Under the pieces are notes generated by a model. That model ran no database searches and was not told the DNA's origin. It was given only the letters and a program-made list of their open reading frames with translations. Made by a program: the position numbers and the translations under genes. From contig CAVTSL010000005.1 of NCBI GenBank assembly GCA_963737405.1, positions 248,001-312,000 on the forward strand: a DNA stretch of 64,000 nt. The letters are read 5' to 3'. Below, one piece after another: positions 45,254 to 52,959 of the stretch (its first letter is position 1; every line of letters starts with the position of its first letter). This DNA comes from JACCTU01 sp963737405. Lineage in GTDB: Bacteria > Actinomycetota > Thermoleophilia > Gaiellales > Gaiellaceae.

Positions 45254-46427
45254 CCCAGTCGTTCACGAGGATCGAGCTGTTGCGGCGCGGGGCGGCAGCG
45301 GGGATCGTCATCAGCATCCCGGGCGTGCTGGCCGCGTGCGGCGGCGACGACACCGAGGCCGCGGGCACGACGACGGGCGGGCCCAAACAGCTCGCGAAGA
45401 CGCTCCGCTTCTCGAACTGGACGCTCTACATCGACGTCGACGAGAAGACGAAGAAGCACCCGACGCTCGACGAGTTCAAGCAGAAGACCGGGCACGACGG
45501 TGCAGTACACGGAGGACATCAACGACAACGCCTCGTACTTCGGGAAGATCCAGGGGCCGCTCTCGCAGGGCCAGTCGATCGACCGGGACATCATCGTCCT
45601 GACCGACAACTCGCGCTTCCCCGGGCTCTTGATCGACAAGGGCTGGGCCGAGAAGCTCGACAAGAGCGCGATCCCGAACATCGAGAATCTCCAGCCCGCG
45701 CTCGAGCACCCGAGCTTCGACCCGAACCGCGAGTACTCGCTGCCGTGGCAGTCCGGCATGACCGGCATCGCGACGAACACGAAACTCACCGGAGGCAAGC
45801 CCGTCACCTCGATGGACACGCTGCTCGAGGATCCGAAGTTCAAGGGCAAGGTCACTCTGCTCTCCGAGATGGCGGACACGATGTCGCTCGTCATGCTCGC
45901 GAACGGCGACGACCCGACGAAGGTCACGGACCAGTCGTTCAAGGCTGCGTACGACCGGATCAAGAAGGCGGTCGACAGCGGTCAGATCCGTCAGTTCACC
46001 GGCAACGACTACGCTGGGCCGCTCTCGAAGGGCGACCTGATGGCCGCGATGTCGTGGTCGGGGGACGTCGTGCAGCTGTCCGCCGACAACCCGAACCTCG
46101 TCTGGAACCTGCCCGAGTCCGGCGGCGACATCTGGACGGACAACATGCTGATCCCGAAGGGCGGCGACGTCGTTCACCGCGTCGACCTACATGAACTTCG
46201 TCTACGACCCGAAGATCGCGGCGCAGATCGCGGCATACGTGAACTACGTGACGCCGGTCAAGGGCGCGAAGGAGGAGGCGGCGAAGATCGACCCGAAGCT
46301 CGCGAACAACCCGCTCATCTTCCCGGACGAGGAGACGCTCTCGAAGGTCGTCATCTTCGACAGCAAGGCGCTCTCGAACCAGGACTACCTGGAGAAGTGG
46401 CAGACCCTGCTCGGAGGCCTGAGCTGA
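45250..46427 (+). pseudogene. potD: Polyamine-binding protein (PotD-like, second system), two apparent frameshifts
   Basis: A signal peptide with a lipobox-like end (GIVISIPGVLAACGGDD) begins in one frame; after about 45500 the body continues one frame over (MQYTEDINDNASYFGKIQGP). A second shift near 46169-46178 restores the end (MNFVYDPKIAAQIAAYVNYV to LLGGLS). Each shift is one extra base; the span minus two is 1176 nt, giving 391 aa. The corrected sequence is a complete PotD-family protein, including SGMTGIATNTKLTGGKPV and SWSGDVVQLSADNPNLVWNL then PESGGDIWTDNMLIP. Errors in the assembly are the simplest explanation. Confidence 0.82.
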
Positions 46428-47281
46428 GCTTCCTCCACCGGCACCGGGGCGTCGCCCCGTACCTGCTGCTCCTCCCCGGGGCTCGCGTGGCTCGCGGTCT
46501 TCTTCCTCGCGCCGCTCGGGTTCCTCCTGTACCAGTCGCTGCAGTCGGGCTCGTTCGACTTCGGCTACCAGTTCACGTGGGAGTTCTCGAACTACGTCGA
46601 CGCGATCTCGAAGTACCACGAGCAGCTGATCCGCTCGTTCGTCTACGCGGGCCTCGCGACGATCCTCGCGCTCGTGATCAGCTACCCGCTCGCTACTGGA
46701 TCGCGTTCCGCGGTGGGCAGTGGAAGAACCTGCTGCTGCTCGCGATCATCGCGCCGTTCTTCGTCACGTACCTGATCCGGACACTCGCCTGGCAGACGAT
46801 CCTCTCTGACAACGGCTTCGTCGCGAACACGCTCCGGAGCCTGCACCTGCTCGGTGAGGACGGTCGGCTTCTCGCCACCTCGACCGCGGTCGTCGCGGGC
46901 CTCACGTACAACTTCCTGCCCTTCATGGCGTTGCCGCTCTACGTCGCGCTCGAGCAGATCGACCCGCGGCTGATCGAGGCGTCGAAGGACCTCTACGCGA
47001 GCAGCACGCAGGCGTTCCTCCGGGTGACGCTCCCGCTCTCGCTGCCGGGCGTCTTCGCCGGGACGCTCTTGACGTTCATCCCCGCCGCAGGTGACTTCAT
47101 CAACGCGCAGCTGCTCGGGACGCCGAAGCAGCACATGATCGGCAACGTCATCCAGTCGAAGTTCCTCGAGCTGATCGACTATCCGGCGGCTGCGGCGCTC
47201 AGCTTCGTCCTGATGGCGACGATCCTCGCGGGCGTGCTGCTGTACGCGCGCGCGCTCGGCTCGGAGCGGCTCACGGGATGA
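46424..47281 (+). pseudogene. potB: Polyamine ABC permease PotB (second system), two compensating frameshifts
   Basis: The protein reads LSFLHRHRGVAPYLLLLPG, then after one extra base near 46474-46484 continues LAWLAVFFLAPLGFLLYQSL, and after one missing base near 46693 continues YWIAFRGGQWKNLLLLAIIA. The net shift is zero and the span is 858 nt (285 aa). Six membrane helices and the loop LIEASKDLYASSTQAFLRVT then LPLSLPG fit PotB. The start is unusual: GGAGG at 46413-46417 points to CTG at 46424 (overlapping the previous stop), with no ATG, GTG or TTG near. A base error at the start is possible. Confidence 0.78.
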
Positions 47282-48114
47282 CCACGTACGCCGCCACACG
47301 GCCGGCGCACTCCGCCTGGAGCCGCGCGTGGGCGGCCGTGAGGTACCACGCGCTGACGGTCTACGCCGCGCTCGCGTTCATCTACCTCCTGCTGCCGATC
47401 GCGGTCGTGATCGCGTTCTCGTTCAACGACCCGGCCGGACGCTTCAACTACACGTGGCAGGGGTTCACGCTCGACAACTGGCGCAACTGGGACGCCGTGC
47501 CCGGCCTCGTCGGCGCGATGGGCCTCTCGCTCCAGATCGCAGCGCTCTCGAGCATCGTCGCGACGATCCTCGGCACGCTGATCGGGCTCGCGCTCGTGCG
47601 CCACGACTTCCGCGGCCGCGCGAGCACGAACCTCCTGATCTTCCTGCCGATGTCGACGCCGGAGATCGTGCTCGGCGCGTCGCTCCTGACCCTCTTCCTG
47701 ACGATGCACGTCGCGACCGGTTTCATGACGATCCTGATCGCACACATCATGTTCAACATCTCCTACGTCGTCGTCACCGTGAAGGCGCGCCTCGTGGGGT
47801 TCGACCGTCATCTCGAGGAGGCCGCTGCGGACCTCGGCGCGAACGAGTGGACGACGTTCCGGAAGGTGACGCTCCCCCTGATCGCGCCCGCGATCCTCGC
47901 GGCCACCCTGCTCACGTTCGCGCTCTCGGTCGACGACTTCGTGATCACCTACTTCAACTCGGGCTCCGAGGTCACGTTCCCGCTCTTCGTCTGGGGCGCC
48001 GCGCGGGTCGGCGTGCCGCCGCAGGTGAACGTCATCGGGACACTGATCTTCGTCGTCGCGCTCAGCCTGATGCTCGTGAACGTCCTCCTCCAACGACGAA
48101 AGGGTTCTGCATGA
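47278..48114 (+). CDS. potC: Polyamine ABC transporter permease PotC (second system)
   Basis: The 278-residue permease has the PotC start (LTVYAALAFIYLLLPIAVVI then AFSFNDP) and coupling loop LEEAAADLGANEWTTFRKVT then LPLIAPAI. ATG overlaps the potB stop by ATGA, and its own stop overlaps the next ATG. It completes the second transporter. Confidence 0.92.
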   Translation: MTTYAATRPAHSAWSRAWAAVRYHALTVYAALAFIYLLLPIAVVIAFSFNDPAGRFNYTWQGFTLDNWRNWDAVPGLVGAMGLSLQIAALSSIVATILGTLIGLALVRHDFRGRASTNLLIFLPMSTPEIVLGASLLTLFLTMHVATGFMTILIAHIMFNISYVVVTVKARLVGFDRHLEEAAADLGANEWTTFRKVTLPLIAPAILAATLLTFALSVDDFVITYFNSGSEVTFPLFVWGAARVGVPPQVNVIGTLIFVVALSLMLVNVLLQRRKGSA

Positions 48115-49544
48115 CCCTCCCCGAGACCGGCCTCTCGAACGACGAGCTCCAGCAGGCCGCCCGCGACCACCTGTGGCTCCACTTCACGCGTATGGGCGCG
48201 TACCAGGACGCCGCGCTCGTGTCGAAGTCGAGCTCGGCGAGCGCGGCCGAGGTGCCGATCATCGTCCGCGGGGACGGCTGCTATCTGGAGGACTCGAAGG
48301 GCAAGCGGTACCTCGACGCGCTCGCAGGCCTCTTCTCGGTCAACATCGGCTACGGCTTCGGCGAAGAGGTCGGACAGGCGGCGCTCGAGCAGATGCGCGA
48401 GCTGCCGTTCTACACGAACTGGTCCTACGCGCATCCCCGCGCGATCGAGCTGGCGTCGACCGTCGCGGAGCTCGCGCCGGGGGATCTCAACCGCGTCTTC
48501 TTCGTCTCCGGCGGCTCGGAGGCAGTCGAGTCGGCCTGGAAGCTGGCGCGCCAGTACTACCTCGCGCGGGACGGGAAGCACGGCAAGTACAAGGCGATCG
48601 CGCGCAAGGTCGCCTACCACGGCACGACCTTCGGCGCGCTCTCGATCAACGGGATCGAGGAGCTGCGGGAGCCGTTCGTCCCGCTCGTCCCGGAGGTCCG
48701 CCACGTCAGCAACACGAACCGCTACCACCGCCCGTCGGAGGAGACCGAGGAGGAGTTCACCCGCTTCCTGCTCGACGAGCTCGAACGGACGATCGTCGAG
48801 ATGGGGCCCGAGACGGTGTGTCTCGTGCACATGGAGCCGGTGCAGAACGCCGGCGGAGCGTTCACGCCGCCCGCGGGCTACTGGCAGGGCGTGCGCGAGC
48901 TCTGCGACCGCTACGACATCCTCTTGAGCGCCGACGAGGTGATCACGGGCTTCGGCCGCGTCGGCCACTGGTTCGCGTCGGAGCGCTACGACATCCGGCC
49001 CGACATGGTCTGCAGCGCGAAGGGGCTCTCGTCGTCGTACGCCGCGATCGGCGCGGTGATCGCGACCGACAAGGTGATGGAGCCGTTCATGGACGGCACG
49101 TCGACGTACATGCACGGGATCACCTTCGGCGGGCATCCCGTCATGGCCGCGATCGCGCTGAAGAACATCGAGATCATGAAGCGCGAGCGCATTCCCGAGG
49201 GTGTGCTCGAGCACGAGGACGCGTTCCGCACCACGCTCGAGCAGCTCCTCGAGCTGCCGATCGTCGGCGACGTGCGCGGGACCGGCTTCTTCTACGCGCT
49301 CGAGCTCGTCAAGGACAAGGAGACGCGCGAGACGTTCAGCGACGAGGAGTGCGAGTGGCTGCTCCGCGGCTTCCTCTCGGGCGCGCTGTTCGAGCGCGGG
49401 CTCATCTGCCGCGCGGACGACCGCGGCGACCCGGTGATCCAGATCTCCCCGCCGCTCGTCGCGCGCCAGGAGCAGTTCGACGAGATGGTCGGGATCCTCG
49501 GCGACGTGCTCGCGGAGGCGTCGCAGCGGATCGACGCGGGCTGA
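48111..49544 (+). CDS. Class III aminotransferase (putrescine-pyruvate aminotransferase-like)
   Basis: This omega-aminotransferase (477 aa) begins LQQAARDHLWLHFTRMGAYQ, has YLEDSKGKRYLDALAGLFSV, then NIGYGFGEEVG, FFVSGGSEAVESAWKLARQY, HMEPVQNAGGAFTPPAGYWQ, the PLP Asp in LLSADEVITGFGRVG, and Schiff-base Lys in MVCSAKGLSSSYAAIGAVIA. The N-terminal LWLHFTRM pattern is typical of SpuC-type enzymes that transaminate putrescine to 4-aminobutyraldehyde, the substrate of the aldehyde dehydrogenase six genes upstream. The exact amine is not proven. It ends the second pot operon. Confidence 0.88.
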   Translation: MTLPETGLSNDELQQAARDHLWLHFTRMGAYQDAALVSKSSSASAAEVPIIVRGDGCYLEDSKGKRYLDALAGLFSVNIGYGFGEEVGQAALEQMRELPFYTNWSYAHPRAIELASTVAELAPGDLNRVFFVSGGSEAVESAWKLARQYYLARDGKHGKYKAIARKVAYHGTTFGALSINGIEELREPFVPLVPEVRHVSNTNRYHRPSEETEEEFTRFLLDELERTIVEMGPETVCLVHMEPVQNAGGAFTPPAGYWQGVRELCDRYDILLSADEVITGFGRVGHWFASERYDIRPDMVCSAKGLSSSYAAIGAVIATDKVMEPFMDGTSTYMHGITFGGHPVMAAIALKNIEIMKRERIPEGVLEHEDAFRTTLEQLLELPIVGDVRGTGFFYALELVKDKETRETFSDEECEWLLRGFLSGALFERGLICRADDRGDPVIQISPPLVARQEQFDEMVGILGDVLAEASQRIDAG

Positions 49545-49556
49545 GGACAGTTGGTC

Positions 49557-49586
49557 GGGCGTCGGAGTACGGCCACTCCGACGCCC
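49557..49586 (+). terminator. Perfect 12-bp hairpin ending the amine operon
   Basis: GGGCGTCGGAGT (49557-49568) and ACTCCGACGCCC (49575-49586) are fully complementary around ACGGCC. No T-run follows. Its position 12 bp past the stop of the aminotransferase supports a terminator role. Confidence 0.65.
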
Positions 49587-49659
49587 CGCCGGCTCACCCA
49601 CCACGAGTAACGGCACCGCCCGGGGCCGCCGAAACCCCTTGCAGGAGCGATGTCGTCCT

Positions 49660-49686
49660 AGACGAACGTCCAGGATGGGTTCGTCT
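49660..49686 (+). promoter_or_regulatory. 8-bp inverted repeat AGACGAAC/GTTCGTCT
   Basis: AGACGAAC (49660-49667) and GTTCGTCT (49679-49686) are exact reverse complements separated by 11 bases. This resembles an operator for a dimeric regulator or a hairpin. It lies in the 400-bp gap before the cyclase gene; the rest of the gap shows no clear gene. Confidence 0.35.
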
Positions 49687-49737
49687 TGACGCGTTCGGGG
49701 GATCACTCACTCACGGTGCTCGCCGACACCAAGCACA

Positions 49738-49886
49738 TGATCCGCTACCGCATCGCCACGAAGCTCGGCCTCGTCGAGCCGCTCGTCCGGATGCAGCGCC
49801 GCGCAGACGCAGCCGCGCTCGCCTCGACCGGCCGGCGCCGCGCCGAACGGCGCCCGCACCCGCATGCGCTTCGCAGCGCCTCCTAG
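49738..49886 (+). CDS. Possible small basic protein
   Basis: An ATG at 49738 opens 48 residues (IRYRIATKLGLVEPLVRMQR then RADAAALASTGRRRAERRPH), very basic, with no family match. No good ribosome site precedes it. The composition may only reflect high GC. It is listed because the gap of 400 bp otherwise holds no gene. Confidence 0.25.
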
Positions 49887-49944
49887 CGCGGCCGGACGAA
49901 AACCACCCTTTCGCAGAACCGCCGCCGAATGGGACAATTGAACG

Positions 49945-51870
49945 ATGGCGCAGGTTCTCGACTCCGTTCGGACCGCCCGCGAGGCGGTGGGAAGCTACTC
50001 CTGGCGCGAGGCCTACGAGGCCTACTCGAGCGTCGAGAGCGGCGCACTCGCGCCCGACGACCTCGAGCGGTTCGCCGAGGCCGCGTGGTGGCGCGGCGCG
50101 CCGGACCAGGCGATCGGGCTCCGCGAGCGCGCCTACGCGGCGTACTCGTCGGCGGGTGACGCACGCGGCGCGGCGCGCGTGGCGCTCACGCTGACCGACG
50201 ACCAGGTCAGCCGCGGCGCCTTCGCGGTCGCGCAAGGCTGGTTCGCGAACGCCGACCGACTGCTCGCCGAGCTCCCCGAGTCGGCCGAGCACGGTCAGCT
50301 CACCCTCGCGAAGGCCTTCGCGGCGCTCTTTGCGGTGGGAGACCTCGAGGAAGCGGCCAAGCAGTTCGACCGCGCCGGTGAGATCGCGCGGCTCCACGGC
50401 GACCGCGACACGCAGGTGCTCGCGCTCGTCGGAAAGGGCCGCGTCCTCGTGAAGCAAGGGGACGTCGAAGGCGGCTTCGCGCTCCTCGACGAGGCGACCG
50501 CGGCGGCGGTGTGCGGCGAGCTGCGCCCGTTCTCCACCGGTCTCGTCTACTGCGCCACGATCAGCTCCTGCCAGGACCTCGGCGACTTCCGCCGGGCGGC
50601 CGAGTGGACGGAGGTCGCGAACCGCTGGTGCGACCGGCTCGACGTCAGCGGCTTCCCCGGCGTCTGCCGGATCCACCGCGCGGAGATCATGCGCCTGCGC
50701 GGCGAGTGGCCCGAGGCCGAGGCGCAGGCGCTCGCCGCCTGCGAGGAGATCCACGACTTCGACCGCTCGGTCACCGCCGGCGGGTTCTACGAGATCGGCG
50801 AGATCCGCCGCCGCCGCGGCGACTTCACCGGCGCGGAGGAGGCGTACGCGACGGCGAACGAGCTCGGGCGCACGCCCGAGCCGGGTCATGCCCTCCTTCG
50901 GCTCGCCGAGGGCAAGGTCGACGCCGCCGTCGCGGGAATCGGGCGCGCGCTCGCCGAGATCCACGAGCCCCTCGTCCGTCTGCGCGGGCTTCCCGCACAG
51001 GTCGAGATCGCGGTCGCTGCACGCGACCTCAAGACCGCGCGCGCCGCTGCGCGCGAGGCGGAGCAGATCGTCGACTCGTACAAGATCGGCGGTCGCCGGA
51101 CGCTCGCCTTCGACGCGACCGTCAAGCTTGCGGCCGGCCGCATCGCGCTCGCGGAAGGCGACGCCGACGAGGCCGCCGGCGTCTTGCGCGAGGCGCGCGA
51201 CGACTGGCAGCAGGTCGGGGCGCCGTACGAGACGTCGCAGGCGCGCGTGCTGCTCGGTCTCGCGTTCCGCAGACAGGGTGACGAGGACGCGGCCACGTCC
51301 GAGCTCGAGGCAGCGCTCACGACGTTCGAGCGGCTCGGCGCACGGCTCGACGCCGACCGCGCGATGGAGCTGCTCGGCCGGCTTCAGACCCGCCGCACCT
51401 TTCTCTTCACCGACATCGTGGACTCGACGAGGCTCCTCGAGACGCTCGGCGACGACAAGTGGAAGAAGCTGCTCGCGCGCCACGACGAGCTCCTGCGCGA
51501 GCGGATCGGCGAGCACGGCGGCGAGGTGATCAAGCACACCGGCGACGGCTTCTTCGCAGCGTTCGACAACCCCAGGGCCGCGGTCGAGGCTGCCGTCGCG
51601 ATCCAGCGCGCGCTCGACGGGGAGATCGTCGCACCCGACGTCCGGATCGGCGTCCATACGGGCGGCGCATTCCAGACGGAGGCGGACTACGGCGGGCAGG
51701 GCGTCCACGTCGCCGCACGGATCGGGGCGGCGGCCGGAGCGTCGGAGATCCTCGTCAGCAACGAGACACTCGACGGCGTGGGCGGCGCGTTCCGGCTCTC
51801 CGAGCCGCGGCCGCAGACGCTCCAGGGCGTCGATCAGCCGATCGACGTCGTCACCGTCGCCTGGCGCTAG
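49945..51870 (+). CDS. TPR protein with C-terminal class III nucleotide cyclase domain
   Basis: Residues 1 to about 475 are repeated helical TPR-like units (SYSWREAYEAYSSVESGALA; DFTGAEEAYATANELGRTPE and others). The last 160 residues are a class III adenylate/guanylate cyclase: RRTFLFTDIVDSTRLLE (metal Asp, about 485), HGGEVIKHTGDGFFAAF (second metal Asp, about 530), VRIGVHTGGAFQ and VHVAARIGAAAGASEILVSN. Most cyclase/TPR proteins in actinobacteria have the cyclase first; here it is last. It could make cAMP in response to a partner bound by the TPRs. No membrane segment is seen. ATG at 49945. Confidence 0.88.
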   Translation: MAQVLDSVRTAREAVGSYSWREAYEAYSSVESGALAPDDLERFAEAAWWRGAPDQAIGLRERAYAAYSSAGDARGAARVALTLTDDQVSRGAFAVAQGWFANADRLLAELPESAEHGQLTLAKAFAALFAVGDLEEAAKQFDRAGEIARLHGDRDTQVLALVGKGRVLVKQGDVEGGFALLDEATAAAVCGELRPFSTGLVYCATISSCQDLGDFRRAAEWTEVANRWCDRLDVSGFPGVCRIHRAEIMRLRGEWPEAEAQALAACEEIHDFDRSVTAGGFYEIGEIRRRRGDFTGAEEAYATANELGRTPEPGHALLRLAEGKVDAAVAGIGRALAEIHEPLVRLRGLPAQVEIAVAARDLKTARAAAREAEQIVDSYKIGGRRTLAFDATVKLAAGRIALAEGDADEAAGVLREARDDWQQVGAPYETSQARVLLGLAFRRQGDEDAATSELEAALTTFERLGARLDADRAMELLGRLQTRRTFLFTDIVDSTRLLETLGDDKWKKLLARHDELLRERIGEHGGEVIKHTGDGFFAAFDNPRAAVEAAVAIQRALDGEIVAPDVRIGVHTGGAFQTEADYGGQGVHVAARIGAAAGASEILVSNETLDGVGGAFRLSEPRPQTLQGVDQPIDVVTVAWR

Positions 51871-52514
51871 CGCCGCGCGGCGCCGAGGATGTACGGCGCG
51901 CACATGATCGTCAGCCACGCGGAGGAGTGGAACCCGCGCTCCAGCGTCTCGACCTCGAACCCTGCGTCCGTGATCGCCCCGAGCGTGTCGCGCGTCGTCT
52001 CGCAGCCTCCGAGCGAGCGCGTCCAGAAGAGCTTGTCGCCCGCCCGCTGAACAGCGCGGAACGCCGCGTGTTCGGAGCGCACGTGCTCCCAGAAGCGGAG
52101 CTCACCGCCCGGCCGGAGCACGCGCCGGAGCTCGCGAAGCGCGGCGCCGGGGTCGGGAACGCTGCAGAGCAGACCCATGACCACGACGGCGTCGACCGAG
52201 CCGTCGGCGGCCGGGAGCGACTCGGCGTCGCCGTCGACGACCTCGATGGGAACGGCCGCGGCGCGCGCACGCTCGAGCGCCGCGCTCCGAGCGGTCGCGT
52301 CGGGCTCGACGGCGAGCAGGTGCTCGACGCCGTCCGGGTAGTGCTCGAACGAGCGCCCGTCACCGGAGCCGACCTCGAGCACCCGCCCCGTGAGCCCGTC
52401 CAGGACCCGCCGCCGTAGCTCGCGCGCCTTCTGGTCCGGACGGCGCCGCTCGCGGTCCTCGAGATACCTCGCGAAGCGGGACTGCCGAGGTCCGTAGAGC
52501 GGCGCCGCTGACAC
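51867..52514 (-). CDS. SAM-dependent methyltransferase
   Basis: The 215-residue class I methyltransferase has motif I GRVLEVGSGDGRSFEHYPDG, the acidic end of strand 2 LAVEPDATAR, motif II/III SVDAVVVMGLLCSVPDPGAA then LRELRRVLRPGGELRFWEHV. It belongs to the Methyltransf_11/UbiE-like group; the substrate is unknown. It ends 4 bp inside the cyclase gene's stop, tail to tail, and follows the glyoxalase gene by 6 bp. Confidence 0.85.
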   Translation of the reverse strand: MSAAPLYGPRQSRFARYLEDRERRRPDQKARELRRRVLDGLTGRVLEVGSGDGRSFEHYPDGVEHLLAVEPDATARSAALERARAAAVPIEVVDGDAESLPAADGSVDAVVVMGLLCSVPDPGAALRELRRVLRPGGELRFWEHVRSEHAAFRAVQRAGDKLFWTRSLGGCETTRDTLGAITDAGFEVETLERGFHSSAWLTIMCAPYILGAARR

Positions 52515-52520
52515 GCGCGG

Positions 52521-52913
52521 CTACTTCCCGCTGCGGTCGATCAGCTCGATCCGGTACTCGTCGGGATCCCTCACGAAGCAGATCCGCGAGCCGCCTTCGC
52601 GCACGCGGTACGGCTCGCGCTCGGGCTCGATCCCCTGGTCCTTGAGCTGCGCCAGCGTGTCGTCGAGATCGTCGACCGCGAGCGCGATGTGCCCGTAGCC
52701 CGTCCCGAGGTCGTAGGTGCGGCCGTCGTGGTTCAGCGTCAGCTCGAGCTCTTCGTCCTGGTCCGGGACGCCGAAGAAGTAGTTCGTCGCCTCCTTCTCG
52801 CCGTTCCGGACGATGTCCATGTCGCGGCGGAACTCCAGACCGAGCGCCTCGTAGAAGGCGCGGCTCTTCTCCGGATCGGTGATCCGGTACATCGTGTGTA
52901 GGTAGCGCGTCAT
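52521..52913 (-). CDS. Glyoxalase I / lactoylglutathione lyase-like (VOC) protein
   Basis: This 130-residue protein of the vicinal-oxygen-chelate fold shows the pattern of glyoxalase I: TRYLHTMYRITDPEKSRAFY then EALGLEFRRDMDI in the first half and GYGHIALAVDDLDDTLAQLK in the second, with metal ligands probably His in YLHTMYR, Glu in LELTLNHD, His in YGHIALAV and Glu in YRIELIDRS. Its normal substrate is a hemithioacetal of methylglyoxal; actinobacteria often use mycothiol, so the thiol is uncertain. It may be co-transcribed with the downstream methyltransferase. Confidence 0.87.
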   Translation of the reverse strand: MTRYLHTMYRITDPEKSRAFYEALGLEFRRDMDIVRNGEKEATNYFFGVPDQDEELELTLNHDGRTYDLGTGYGHIALAVDDLDDTLAQLKDQGIEPEREPYRVREGGSRICFVRDPDEYRIELIDRSGK

Positions 52914-52959
52914 GTCGGCATCGTACGGCGGCGGCCATGGCCGTGGCGTTGCTGAACGG

